Shown here: piece by piece, positions 46,527-54,799 of the stretch
Numbering within the stretch: the stretch's first letter is position 1
How the letters are laid out: each line of letters opens with the position of its first letter
Source: Streptomyces kanamyceticus
GTDB taxonomy: Bacteria > Actinomycetota > Actinomycetes > Streptomycetales > Streptomycetaceae
DNA: 64,000 bases
Direction of reading: 5' to 3'
Assembly: GCF_008704495.1 (NCBI RefSeq)
Contig: NZ_CP023699.1
Coordinates: 186,001-250,000, forward strand
Made by a program: the position numbers and the translations under genes
The notes under the pieces: generated by a model
What the model saw: the letters and a program-made list of their open reading frames with translations, nothing else
What the model was told of the DNA's origin: nothing
The model's database searches: none

Positions 46527-47501
46527 ATGCGCAAGACTGCCCGGACCCGCGCCGCCCTCGTGACGGGCTGCCTGCTGCTCGCCGGTGTCGCCGCGGGATG
46601 CGGCGACGACAACGACGACAAGCCCGACCCGATGCGGGGCCAGCAGTGGGCCCTGGACGCCCTCAAGCTGCCCGACGCCTGGCAGAAGGCGAAGGGCGAC
46701 GACACGGTGATCGCCATCGTCGACAGCGGCGTCGATCTGGACCACCCGGACCTCAAGGACCGCCTTGTGGACGGCTACGACTTCGTGGACGGGGACAAGC
46801 GCCCCGAGGACGGGTTCGGTCACGGCACGCACGTGGCGGGCATCGCGGCGGCGGACACCGACAACGGCAAGGGCATCGCGGGCGGGGCGCCTGGCGCGAA
46901 GATCATGCCCGTCCGGGTGATGGGCGACGACGGCAGCGGCAGCAACGCCAACATCACCAAGGGCATCGTCTGGGCCGCCGACAACGGCGCCGACGTCATC
47001 AACCTCTCCCTCGGCGAGGGCCCGTTGATGTCGAACCTGCTGCAGGGCGGCATCCTCAACCGGGCCATCCAGCACGCCCACGACAAGGGCGCCGTGGTGG
47101 TGGCCGCCGCCGGGAACGACGGCGCGGACACCCAGCCGTACAAGGTCGGGACGCCGGTCCTCGTGGTCGGTGCGAGCGACGAGAAGGGCCGCCCCGCGGA
47201 CTTCTCCAACTTCGGTGCGCAGAACGCCGTTTCGGCCCCCGGCGTGCAGATCCTCTCCACGCTGCCCACGTACACCGTCAAGCTCACGGCGAAGAACGAC
47301 ACGGGCTACGGAAAGCTCGACGGCACCTCGATGGCGGCGCCCCACGTCGCGGCGGTCGCCGCGCTCCTGCACCAGCAGGGCAAGGACCCCGACGCCATCA
47401 TGAAGACCATCCGCGGCACGACCACGGACCCCGGATCCCAGAAGCGGCTCGGCCTCGGCGTGGTCGACGCCAAGGCGGCGGTCGACGCGGCGGACGACTG
47501 A
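46527..47501 (+). CDS. S8 (subtilisin-like) serine protease lipoprotein
   Basis: 324 residues. A lipoprotein signal ends in LLLAGVAAGC. The catalytic Asp is in AIVDSGVDLDHPDL, His in GHGTHVAGIAA, oxyanion Asn in AAAGNDG, and Ser in GTSMAAPHVAA. There is no I9 propeptide, so it may fold without one or act on specific envelope proteins. AAGGAG at 46514-46519 fixes ATG 46527. It ends six bases before the convergent antiporter gene. Confidence 0.88.
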   Translation: MRKTARTRAALVTGCLLLAGVAAGCGDDNDDKPDPMRGQQWALDALKLPDAWQKAKGDDTVIAIVDSGVDLDHPDLKDRLVDGYDFVDGDKRPEDGFGHGTHVAGIAAADTDNGKGIAGGAPGAKIMPVRVMGDDGSGSNANITKGIVWAADNGADVINLSLGEGPLMSNLLQGGILNRAIQHAHDKGAVVVAAAGNDGADTQPYKVGTPVLVVGASDEKGRPADFSNFGAQNAVSAPGVQILSTLPTYTVKLTAKNDTGYGKLDGTSMAAPHVAAVAALLHQQGKDPDAIMKTIRGTTTDPGSQKRLGLGVVDAKAAVDAADD

Positions 47502-47507
47502 GCACCC

Positions 47508-48722
47508 TCACCAGCTCTCCGTCTCCGCCGCGGGCGGCAGCCGGGGCGACACGTGCCGCTCGCGTGCGCGCACCCGCATCGCGAGCAGCGGAAACACCAG
47601 GACGGAGATCATCGCCGCGCCGACCAGGGCGGCCGCCGTGCTCTCGCTCAGCACCTCGTCGTCGACGCCGATCGCCGTGATGGCGACGACGAGCGGCAGA
47701 CAGGTGGCGGAGTACAGCGACAGCGCCCTGCGGCTGAGGGGCGACAGGTCCCGGGGCGCGAGCAGATAGGCGGGCAGCCCGCGTACGACCACGAACAGGA
47801 CCAGGAAGACGGGCACCAGCAACAGCGCGCGCCCGCCGTCCAGGAGCGAGGCGAGGTCGAACTGGATGCCGGTGGTGATGAAGAAGAGCGGCACGAGGAA
47901 CCCAAAACCCATCGCCTCCACCTTTTCGAGCACCTGCTCGCTGCTCTCGGGGACCGAGCCCTGGAGCACGAGCCTTGTGAGCAGCCCCGCGGCGAAGGCG
48001 CCGAGGAGCACGTCGAGTCCGAACGCCTGTGACAGCGCGAGCATCGCGACCAGGAGCAGCATCACGAAGCGGACCGCGAACTGCCCGCTGGTGTGCAGCG
48101 TCGCCCGGATGACCTGGCTGAACCAGGGCGGGCGCGGGCGCAGCGCCCAGCCGACGGCGGCCGCGGTGATGGCGGCGAAGACGACGAGGACGACCGTGGA
48201 CACCCCGGGGTCGCGGCCGCTGAGCAGCACGGACATCGCGATGATCGGCCCGAACTCACCGAGCGCCCCGAACGCCATCATCACCGTGCCGAACCGGCCC
48301 TCCAGGTCCCCGCTGTCCCGCAGGATCGGCAGCACCGTGCCGAGCGCCGTGCTGGTCAGCGCCGTACCGATGATCACCGTGCGGGCCAGGTCGAGGCCGG
48401 TCAGGGCCAGCGCGCCCGCGAGGCCGAGCAGCAGCGAGACCACCCAGGCCCGCCCGGCCCTGCGCAGGGTGTCCCCGCGGATGGCGCCGAACTCGATCTC
48501 GTACCCGGCCAGGAAGATCAGCATGGAGAGACCGAGGTCCGAGAGGGCCTCGACGACCTCGTCGCTGTGCGCCCAGCCGAGCACGTCGGGGCCGATCAGG
48601 ATGCCGAGCACGATCTCGAAGATGACCACGGGGATCCGGATCCACCGCCCCGTCCCGTGCGCGAGCAGCGGGGCGAGGACGGCGGCCGCCATGATCAGGA
48701 TGAGTGTCCCTGCGTGGTCCAC
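47508..48722 (-). CDS. CPA2 family cation/proton antiporter (KefB/Nha-like)
   Basis: 404 residues, 12-13 helices: IRIPVVIFEIVLGILIGPDV, LGLSMLIFLAGYEIEF, TALTSTALGTVLPIL, FGFLVPLFFITTGIQFDL. These are the dimer and core helices of CPA2 antiporters that exchange K+ or Na+ for protons; no TrkA-N regulatory domain is attached. GTG 48722 has GGGGGA five bases upstream. It is divergent from a K+ channel gene, suggesting joint control of potassium. Confidence 0.84.
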   Translation of the reverse strand: MDHAGTLILIMAAAVLAPLLAHGTGRWIRIPVVIFEIVLGILIGPDVLGWAHSDEVVEALSDLGLSMLIFLAGYEIEFGAIRGDTLRRAGRAWVVSLLLGLAGALALTGLDLARTVIIGTALTSTALGTVLPILRDSGDLEGRFGTVMMAFGALGEFGPIIAMSVLLSGRDPGVSTVVLVVFAAITAAAVGWALRPRPPWFSQVIRATLHTSGQFAVRFVMLLLVAMLALSQAFGLDVLLGAFAAGLLTRLVLQGSVPESSEQVLEKVEAMGFGFLVPLFFITTGIQFDLASLLDGGRALLLVPVFLVLFVVVRGLPAYLLAPRDLSPLSRRALSLYSATCLPLVVAITAIGVDDEVLSESTAAALVGAAMISVLVFPLLAMRVRARERHVSPRLPPAAETESW

Positions 48723-48852
48723 GCCGTCCCCCTGCTCCGCGCCGGTTCGTGTTCGTTTCGACCATCGACGAGGCGGACGCCCGGCGCATGCGAGAACGGA
48801 CCGTGCGGGTGAGACTGGGGCTTCCGGCGTACCGAACCGCCGGGGAACGGCG

Positions 48853-49386
48853 GTGCGCGCCACGGTGAAGGACCCTACGGACGACAAGAGGACACACTGG
48901 CACCGGCCCGCCCTGCTCGCGGCGGCGTCGGTGGTCATGGTCACGGCGTACTTCCTGCTGCCGCTGCACCTGTTCGGCCCGCACCGCCCGCTCCTGAGCT
49001 GGCTCGTGTTCGTCGCCGGGCTCGCGCTGGTCGCCGTCGGGCTGCTCCGGCAGATCCAGCACGTGCTCGCCGACCGGACCGGCACCAGACCGGCCTGGAT
49101 GATCACCGGCCTGATGTGCCTGACGGTCCTGCTGTTCTCGTCCGCGTACTACGTGCTCGCGCGGCAGCAGGGCCAGTTCATCGGGCTGCGCACGCGCGTG
49201 GACGCGCTGTACTTCACCGTCGTCACGCTCGCCACGGTCGGCTACGGGGACATCAGCCCGAGCGGCCAGACGGCACGCGTCCTCACGCTCCTGCAACTGC
49301 TCTACAGCTTCATCTTCCTCACCGCGGGGGCGACCACCCTGACGAAGCTGCTGCGCGGCAGGATCGTGCGGCGCGGCAAGCCCTAG
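48853..49386 (+). CDS. two-pore-helix type potassium channel (Ion_trans_2)
   Basis: 177 residues. Four hydrophobic segments and one pore loop: PALLAAASVVMVTAYFLLPL, WLVFVAGLALVAVGLL, ITGLMCLTVLLFSSAYYVL, the selectivity filter in VVTLATVGYGDISPSGQTA, and LLQLLYSFIFLTAGATTLTK. TVGYGD is the potassium-selective signature. No RCK domain is attached. GTG 48853 with GGGGAA upstream is preferred. Divergent from the CPA2 antiporter. Confidence 0.85.
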   Translation: MRATVKDPTDDKRTHWHRPALLAAASVVMVTAYFLLPLHLFGPHRPLLSWLVFVAGLALVAVGLLRQIQHVLADRTGTRPAWMITGLMCLTVLLFSSAYYVLARQQGQFIGLRTRVDALYFTVVTLATVGYGDISPSGQTARVLTLLQLLYSFIFLTAGATTLTKLLRGRIVRRGKP

Positions 49387-49419
49387 GGGGAGATTCCCCC
49401 AGGACTCCCCCGCCTCGGC

Positions 49420-50532
49420 TCAGACGCCTGCGCGTTCGTGCCGGCGCAGCAGCGGCAGCACACGGGTGTAGAAGATCCGCATCTCCTCCCGGGTCGGCCA
49501 GCCCGAGAAGATGAACTCGCTGATCCCGGCCAGCTTGTACTCGTAGAGATACGCCGCGACTTCCTCGTAGCTGCCCACCACGCAGAGGGCAGGGCCGCCG
49601 CGATATGCCACGGCACCGGAGAACAGCATGGGAGAGAGCCAGTCGGCGTCCGCGGACTCGGCCAGTTGGAAGGACGTGTTCACTGCCACGGAATCGGAGG
49701 ATGCCACGGCGGCCGCGATCCGTTTCCGGTGTTCTTCGTCGGGATCGCGCATCATGTCCGCGAGATCCGCCAGTGCTTGCGCACGGGTTTCCCTCGCCAG
49801 CACGTGCATGCGCGTTCCCACCCGGCCGCCCTGCGCCAGGACGGGCTTCGCCGCGGCGGCCATTCCCTCGGGAGTGTCGCCGTACCGCAGCCAGCAGTCG
49901 CCGTGGTCCACGGCGGTCTGTTGGGCCACGTCGGACGCCCCGCTGATGTATATCTCGGGACGGCCTCCGCCCTTGTATCCCAGGCCGACCTGTGCGCCCT
50001 CGATGCGATAGTGCTCGCCCTCGTAGGACAGCGGGGTCTCACCGCGCCAGAACCGGTGGAGGATGTCCAGGAACTCGTTGGAGCGTGCGTAGCGCTCGTC
50101 GTGGGCGAGGAAGTCTCCGTAATACGCCTGCTCGGCCGGGGAGGTACCGGCGACCAGGTTGAGGGAGATCCGCCCGTCCGACATCCACGAGACCGTGTTG
50201 ACCACCTGGGCGAAGAGCGTCGGTGGGAGCAGCCCGGGACGGTAGGCGACGAGGAACTTGACGCGTCGGGTCTCGCGGACCAGGGCGCCGAGCATCGGGA
50301 GCGGATCAGGCATGTGGAAGCCGATCCCCATGAGGAGCGAGTCGACGCCCAGGCGGTCCGCCTCCTGCGCGAAGTCGACGATCTCGTCGAAGTCGAGCTG
50401 GCCGACCTGGTACTTCCCCGACGCCTTCTGCTGTCCGCTGAGTGGCGAGTTCCAGTGCACTCTCAGCTCGTTCGAGTCCGACTGCTCGTTCGAGTCCGGC
50501 TGCGGTTGGCTTGACAAGCCGCTGACGATCAC
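49420..50532 (-). CDS. LLM-class flavin-dependent monooxygenase (SsuD-like), cluster gene
   Basis: 370 residues. Luciferase-like barrel close to alkanesulfonate monooxygenase: FDEIVDFAQEADRLGVDSLL, GRISLNLVAGTSPAEQ, YGDFLAHDERYARSNEFLDI, GVGTRMHVLARET-like region, and FIFSGWPTREEMRIF. It uses reduced FMN from a separate reductase, very likely the product of the gene at 56493. In a biosynthetic setting such enzymes hydroxylate or cleave C-S, C-N or C-C bonds or oxidise amines. Start GTG 50532 with GGAAGG upstream lies five bases from the PhyH stop. Last gene of the six-gene minus-strand operon. Confidence 0.85.
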   Translation of the reverse strand: MIVSGLSSQPQPDSNEQSDSNELRVHWNSPLSGQQKASGKYQVGQLDFDEIVDFAQEADRLGVDSLLMGIGFHMPDPLPMLGALVRETRRVKFLVAYRPGLLPPTLFAQVVNTVSWMSDGRISLNLVAGTSPAEQAYYGDFLAHDERYARSNEFLDILHRFWRGETPLSYEGEHYRIEGAQVGLGYKGGGRPEIYISGASDVAQQTAVDHGDCWLRYGDTPEGMAAAAKPVLAQGGRVGTRMHVLARETRAQALADLADMMRDPDEEHRKRIAAAVASSDSVAVNTSFQLAESADADWLSPMLFSGAVAYRGGPALCVVGSYEEVAAYLYEYKLAGISEFIFSGWPTREEMRIFYTRVLPLLRRHERAGV

Positions 50533-50536
50533 GTTC

Positions 50537-51436
50537 TCACCTTCCGATCGCCGCGCCCTCGGGCGAGTTCGCCGGCGTGGCGTACCCGGTGGTCGCCGCC
50601 TCGGTGGTGTCGGCGCCCTCCTGGAGCTGGAAGAGCGAGCCGAACGGGCGCTCCGCGAGCGGGAGACGCCATGCCCCGGCTTCCACCCGTGCCGTGTCGG
50701 ACACGCTGCCGCGCAGCAGTTTCACCCCGGGCTCGTTGTGCCCGGCGTGCGAACCGAAGTGGATCGGGTAGGCGTCAGCCGCCCGGTAGGCCGGCAGGTA
50801 GGCGCGGCGGTACCGGTCGGAGCGGTTCGGGGACGAGTAGTGCAGGAGCAGGCAGTGGATGAAGACGACGCTGCCCGCGGGCGCCTCGATGGGCACGGCG
50901 AGGGCCGGGTCGGGGGCGCCCGCGCCCGTCACCTTGCCGCGGAAGTGACCGTCTACGTAGTGGTCGGCGAGGCCGCGCAGATGAGAGCCGGGGACGGCCT
51001 GGAGCGCTGAGTTCTCGGTGGTGGTGTCGTCGAGGTAGACGAGGGCCGTCACCAGGTCGGTGTTGGTGTGGGGGTAGTAGGCGAAGTCTTGGTGCCACTC
51101 CACGACACTGCCCACGTGCGGGGCCTTGAGGTGGAGCTTGCTGTAGTGGAACAGGATGTCGGGGCCGATGAGCGCCTCGACCTGGTCGAGCAGTTCGGGG
51201 TGGGCGGCGGCCCGCTCGAACGCGGGGTGCTGTTTGGTGGGTGACCAGATCCGGCGGGCCACTCCGTTGTCGCCCGGCTCCACTTCGGCAACGGAGCCGA
51301 TGTCGGGGACGGCCAGGATCTCCGTGATGGCGGTGTTGAGCTCGGCCACCTCGCTCGGCTCGAAGAGACGCTCGGCGACCGCGAAGCCGTTCTCGCGGTA
51401 CTCCTTGACGAGCGCGGCCGTGTCGGGTGCGGACAT
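50537..51436 (-). CDS. phytanoyl-CoA dioxygenase family Fe(II)/2-oxoglutarate enzyme, cluster gene
   Basis: 299 residues. The iron-binding HxD is in WHQDFAYYPHTNTDLV, the distal His in CLLLHYSSPNRSDRYRRAYL, and the following Arg should hold 2-oxoglutarate. PhyH-type enzymes hydroxylate, desaturate or halogenate free or carrier-bound small molecules; there is no carrier protein here, so a free amino acid or peptide substrate is more likely. AGAGGA precedes ATG 51436. It lies between the HDO and LLM genes. Confidence 0.86.
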   Translation of the reverse strand: MSAPDTAALVKEYRENGFAVAERLFEPSEVAELNTAITEILAVPDIGSVAEVEPGDNGVARRIWSPTKQHPAFERAAAHPELLDQVEALIGPDILFHYSKLHLKAPHVGSVVEWHQDFAYYPHTNTDLVTALVYLDDTTTENSALQAVPGSHLRGLADHYVDGHFRGKVTGAGAPDPALAVPIEAPAGSVVFIHCLLLHYSSPNRSDRYRRAYLPAYRAADAYPIHFGSHAGHNEPGVKLLRGSVSDTARVEAGAWRLPLAERPFGSLFQLQEGADTTEAATTGYATPANSPEGAAIGR

Positions 51437-51477
51437 GTGTGGGGTTCCTCTCTGCTGGGCCGCGGGGGGCGTACGGG

Positions 51478-52227
51478 TCACACGGCGGTCTTGGCGTGCT
51501 GGGACACGGTGTCCTCGTAGATCTCCCGGAAGAACATCGCGAGGATCTCCTGGACGTCGTCGATGTACTTGAACACCTTCTCGAAGTCCTCCTCGCTGAA
51601 GATCAACTGGTGGAGGATGTCCCACATCTCCTGGGAATGGTCTTCGGTGGAGTCGACGTGGAGGTGGGCGGCCTGTCCCTTGACGTTCTCCTTGCCGAGC
51701 CGCTCCTGGAGGTTCTCGACGATGGCCGGCTGGAGCTTGATCTGGGTGTACTCCACCAGGTAGTTGGAGACGACCGGCGCGAGGGCCGACTCGTGCTCCA
51801 GCGCGTAGTAGAAGAAGCCCTCGAAAAGGCGGGTGGAGAGGTAGGGCTCGGTGGCGATGATCTCTTCCTCGGTGACCTCGGCGGCCGCGGCGTCACTGAT
51901 GTACAGCTTGTCGTGGAGCATCTCGTCGGCCTGGTACTGCGCGTAGTCGCGGGCGGCCCTGGGCGCGACCTGGGCGATCTTGTAGATGGCCTTGGACTGG
52001 CTGACCCGGGAGAGGCGGATCCGCCACACGTGCTCGATGAGGGTGCGGCGGTAGTACGCCTGGTGGAGTTCGGGCTCGGTCAGGTGGGACGCGAAGGGGA
52101 CGGTGGCCTTCCACTCCGCCATCTTCTTGTCCAGGTAGCGGTCGAGCTCGGCCTTCTTCAGACGGCTCTGCGCCTCGTCGTAGAACGGCTTCGGGTGGGT
52201 GATCCCGGTGCTCTGCACACGGTTCAT
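51478..52227 (-). CDS. haem-oxygenase-like diiron oxidase (TenA/HDO fold), cluster gene
   Basis: 249 residues, all-helical. Metal-ligand positions typical of HDO enzymes can be read: Glu and His in ADEMLHDKLYISD, Glu in YALEHESALAP, and His/Asp/His in HLHVDSTEDHSQEMW. HDO proteins (BesC, UndA, SznF, FlcE groups) cleave amino acid C-C bonds, make terminal alkenes, or oxidise nitrogen using O2. I cannot say which from sequence alone. AAGGAG precedes ATG 52227. Middle gene of the operon, 63 bases after the ATP-grasp gene. Confidence 0.78.
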   Translation of the reverse strand: MNRVQSTGITHPKPFYDEAQSRLKKAELDRYLDKKMAEWKATVPFASHLTEPELHQAYYRRTLIEHVWRIRLSRVSQSKAIYKIAQVAPRAARDYAQYQADEMLHDKLYISDAAAAEVTEEEIIATEPYLSTRLFEGFFYYALEHESALAPVVSNYLVEYTQIKLQPAIVENLQERLGKENVKGQAAHLHVDSTEDHSQEMWDILHQLIFSEEDFEKVFKYIDDVQEILAMFFREIYEDTVSQHAKTAV

Positions 52228-52290
52228 CGCAATCTCCTTCAAGAGAGGGTTCGCGGGAGGGACGTTCACGGAAGGGCCAGCGAGGTCGGG

Positions 52291-53607
52291 TCAGCGGTAG
52301 CGGACGTGGAAGTGCTCCGTCGCGTGTCGGTCGAGGAAGTCCGTCTCGGCGTCGAGGCGGTCGGCCGCCACGTCCCACAAGGCGTCCATCAGGCAGATCC
52401 CCCGGTCGGACGACTCGAGTTCGGTCCCCGCCGTCGCGTGGACGCGCAGGATCCGGGGCGGGCGGGTGGGCGGATCGAAGCGGATCGCGTCGACGGTCCG
52501 CCCCTTCTCGCCGTACTTGCTGAGGAACACGGTCGCCCGGGTGGGCGCACCGGCGCGCAGGGCCTCCAGCTGGGAGGCGTGGGTGAGCCGGTTGTGGAAG
52601 GCGTCCCGCTCGCCGTCGGGCAGCAGCAGGGACTCGGTCCACAGGTCGAGGAGGGAGTGCCCGGTGACGGTCTGGACGCTGGCGTTGATGAGGCTGCCGC
52701 CCATCCGGGGGTTGATCTCGATGATCTCCCAGCGCTTCTTCGACTCCCAGTACTTGACCTCGATGTGGAAGGCGCCATCGGTCAGCCCGTACTCCGCGAG
52801 GGCGGCCAGGCAGCGGGTGACGTGGTCGGATCCCGCCAGCACGAGGTCTCGGTCGAGGCTCACGGGCGGACTGACCGACATCCCCTCCAGGACGGTCCGC
52901 TCCAGGCGTTCCACGCGGGCCTTCTCGTGGACGCACAGGTGGTGGACCCGGCCGTCGAGGACGAACGTCTCGAAGCTGAACTCCGGGCCCTCGACGTACT
53001 CCTCGACCAGGAAGTCGTACCGGTCCATGAAGATCGCCTTCATGCGCCGGTCGGCGCGCATCTGCTCCTGGATCGCGGGCAGGTCGGCCAGGTCTCCGAT
53101 GTCGTCGAGGACGAAGGTCGCGAAGGACGAGGCACCGCGCACCGGCTTGACGAACCAGCGTGCGCGGGAGTCGAGTTCGGGCCTCACGCCGGGGGCGATG
53201 CGGTGGCTGCGGACCTCGCTCAGTCCCTCGGCGAAGAGGTGGCGGCGCAGTTCGTACTTGTCGAGGCAGAGGCGCAGCGCGGGCTCGGCGCAGTCGCGCG
53301 CGCCGAGCCGCTCGTTGAGCTCGGCCATCAGGAGCCGGTAGCCCTCGAAGGTGGCGAGGGCGGCCTCGACCCGGTAGCCCCGCTCGGCGAGTTCGCGAAC
53401 GGCCTTCTCGACGTCGCCGGAGTGCAGTTCGGGTTCCTCGGTGACCACGCAGTCCGCCACGTGGCGGCGGCTCGCGTCCAGGGCCCCGGGCAGCTCCGGG
53501 CGGGAGCTGAGGGCGACCGGGGTCAGGCCGAGCCCGGTGGTGGCCGCGGCGATCTCCTCGGCGTACGACTTGCCCTGGTGCATGAGGAGCAGGATCGCTT
53601 TCTTCAT
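52291..53607 (-). CDS. ATP-grasp ligase (amino acid/peptide-type), cluster gene 1
   Basis: 438 residues. N-terminal Rossmann-like domain (AILLLMHQGKSYAEEIAAAT), then the ATP-grasp fold: WFVKPVRGASSFATFVL, LVEEYVEGPEFSFETF, and Mg-binding WEIIEINPRMGGSLI. This subgroup contains L-amino acid ligases that activate a carboxylate as acyl phosphate and join it to an amine. AAGGAG precedes ATG 53607. It is one of two ATP-grasp enzymes in the cluster, so up to two amide bonds could be formed. Confidence 0.86.
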   Translation of the reverse strand: MKKAILLLMHQGKSYAEEIAAATTGLGLTPVALSSRPELPGALDASRRHVADCVVTEEPELHSGDVEKAVRELAERGYRVEAALATFEGYRLLMAELNERLGARDCAEPALRLCLDKYELRRHLFAEGLSEVRSHRIAPGVRPELDSRARWFVKPVRGASSFATFVLDDIGDLADLPAIQEQMRADRRMKAIFMDRYDFLVEEYVEGPEFSFETFVLDGRVHHLCVHEKARVERLERTVLEGMSVSPPVSLDRDLVLAGSDHVTRCLAALAEYGLTDGAFHIEVKYWESKKRWEIIEINPRMGGSLINASVQTVTGHSLLDLWTESLLLPDGERDAFHNRLTHASQLEALRAGAPTRATVFLSKYGEKGRTVDAIRFDPPTRPPRILRVHATAGTELESSDRGICLMDALWDVAADRLDAETDFLDRHATEHFHVRYR

Positions 53608-53639
53608 CTGTGCCTCTCCTTGGAGTCCCGGGGCCACCC

Positions 53640-54731
53640 TCATCGCCGGCGGACCAACTGCCGGTCGGCGGTCTCGCGCTGGTGGGCGCGCAGGATGTCC
53701 ACGAGCCGGGCGCCGCCCTCACGGACCGGGTCGACGACGGGCAGTCCGGTATCGGCCTCCAGCTTCTCGGCCTCCCGGCGGTAGTCCTCCTCGGTGAAGC
53801 CGATGCTGTTGACGCTGACGGCGGCGACCTTGGCGGGCCGTTCGAAGACGGTGAGCTCCTCGTTCATGCGGATGAGCTCGGGGATGGGGACGATGGGCGT
53901 CTCCCAGACCTTGGTCCGCTCGGCGCCGAGGCGGTGGCAGAAGACCATGGCGTGCGGCAGGGCGCCGTGGAGAATGGCGAGGGCCACGCCGCTGAACCCG
54001 ATGTGGTTGAGGGAACCCTGGCCTTCGACGACGACCCATTCGTTGCCGACGGCGGCCTCCATCACGACGTGCTCGACCGCACCGGCCATGAAGTCGCCGG
54101 GCACGCCGTCGACCGCGAGGCCGTGCCCGGAGATCAGCATGCCGCTCTGTCCCGTGGCGGCGAAGCCGGTGGGGATGCCGCTGCGGTTGGCCTCGTGCCA
54201 GAGCTGCAGGGCGGCGGTCTTCTTGCCGATGTTGGAGTCGCTGCCACACGTGTGGATGACCCAGGCGTCCAGGTCCAGGACGCGGGCCCTGTTGAGCGGC
54301 ACGGTCGGGGCGTCCTTGGTCTCCCAGACGGTGAGGCCCTTGTCACGGACGGCACGGGCGATGTCCGGGTCGTCGGTGAGGCGGTAGTGGATCGAGTTGA
54401 TCAGGTGGAGGCCGTTCCTGGCGGCCGCGAGGATGTGCGGCTTCCAGCCCGAGGGCAGTTCGGCGGAGTGCAGGCCCTTGCCGATGACCATGACCTCGGG
54501 GCGCAGGGACAGAGCGTGCTCGATGCGGCCGACGATCGGGATCGCACCGCCGTAGCCGAGGACGTCCTGGACGGTCCGGCCGGCCTTGCGGCTGTCGATC
54601 ACGGCGACACAGCGGTCCCCGCGGTAGCGGATCAGCGAGGCGGCGATCTTGCTCGTGAAGAGTCCGAAACACCCCTCGGCGAACAGCACGAACTTCTTGT
54701 CGACCAGCTCCGCGTGGTTCAACTGATCCAC
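53640..54731 (-). CDS. DUF1611 (DgcN-like) protein, cluster gene
   Basis: 363 residues. N-terminal Rossmann-like domain (VAVIDSRKAGRTVQDVLG) and a P-loop-like C-terminal half (CGSDSNIGKKTAALQLWHEA, VEGQGSLNHIGFSG). DUF1611 includes DgcN, which was described as a D-glutamate N-acetyltransferase working with the enolase-family racemase DgcA in marine bacteria. In this cluster an acyl transfer or ATP-using step on an amino acid is plausible but unproven. Start GTG 54731 is fixed by GGAGGAAAGAC. Located between the two ATP-grasp genes. Confidence 0.8.
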   Translation of the reverse strand: MDQLNHAELVDKKFVLFAEGCFGLFTSKIAASLIRYRGDRCVAVIDSRKAGRTVQDVLGYGGAIPIVGRIEHALSLRPEVMVIGKGLHSAELPSGWKPHILAAARNGLHLINSIHYRLTDDPDIARAVRDKGLTVWETKDAPTVPLNRARVLDLDAWVIHTCGSDSNIGKKTAALQLWHEANRSGIPTGFAATGQSGMLISGHGLAVDGVPGDFMAGAVEHVVMEAAVGNEWVVVEGQGSLNHIGFSGVALAILHGALPHAMVFCHRLGAERTKVWETPIVPIPELIRMNEELTVFERPAKVAAVSVNSIGFTEEDYRREAEKLEADTGLPVVDPVREGGARLVDILRAHQRETADRQLVRRR

Positions 54732-54799
54732 GTCTTTCCTCCATGGAATCGATGGACTTGATGGTTCTCTTGGCGATGACACGAGATGGTTCGGGCGCT

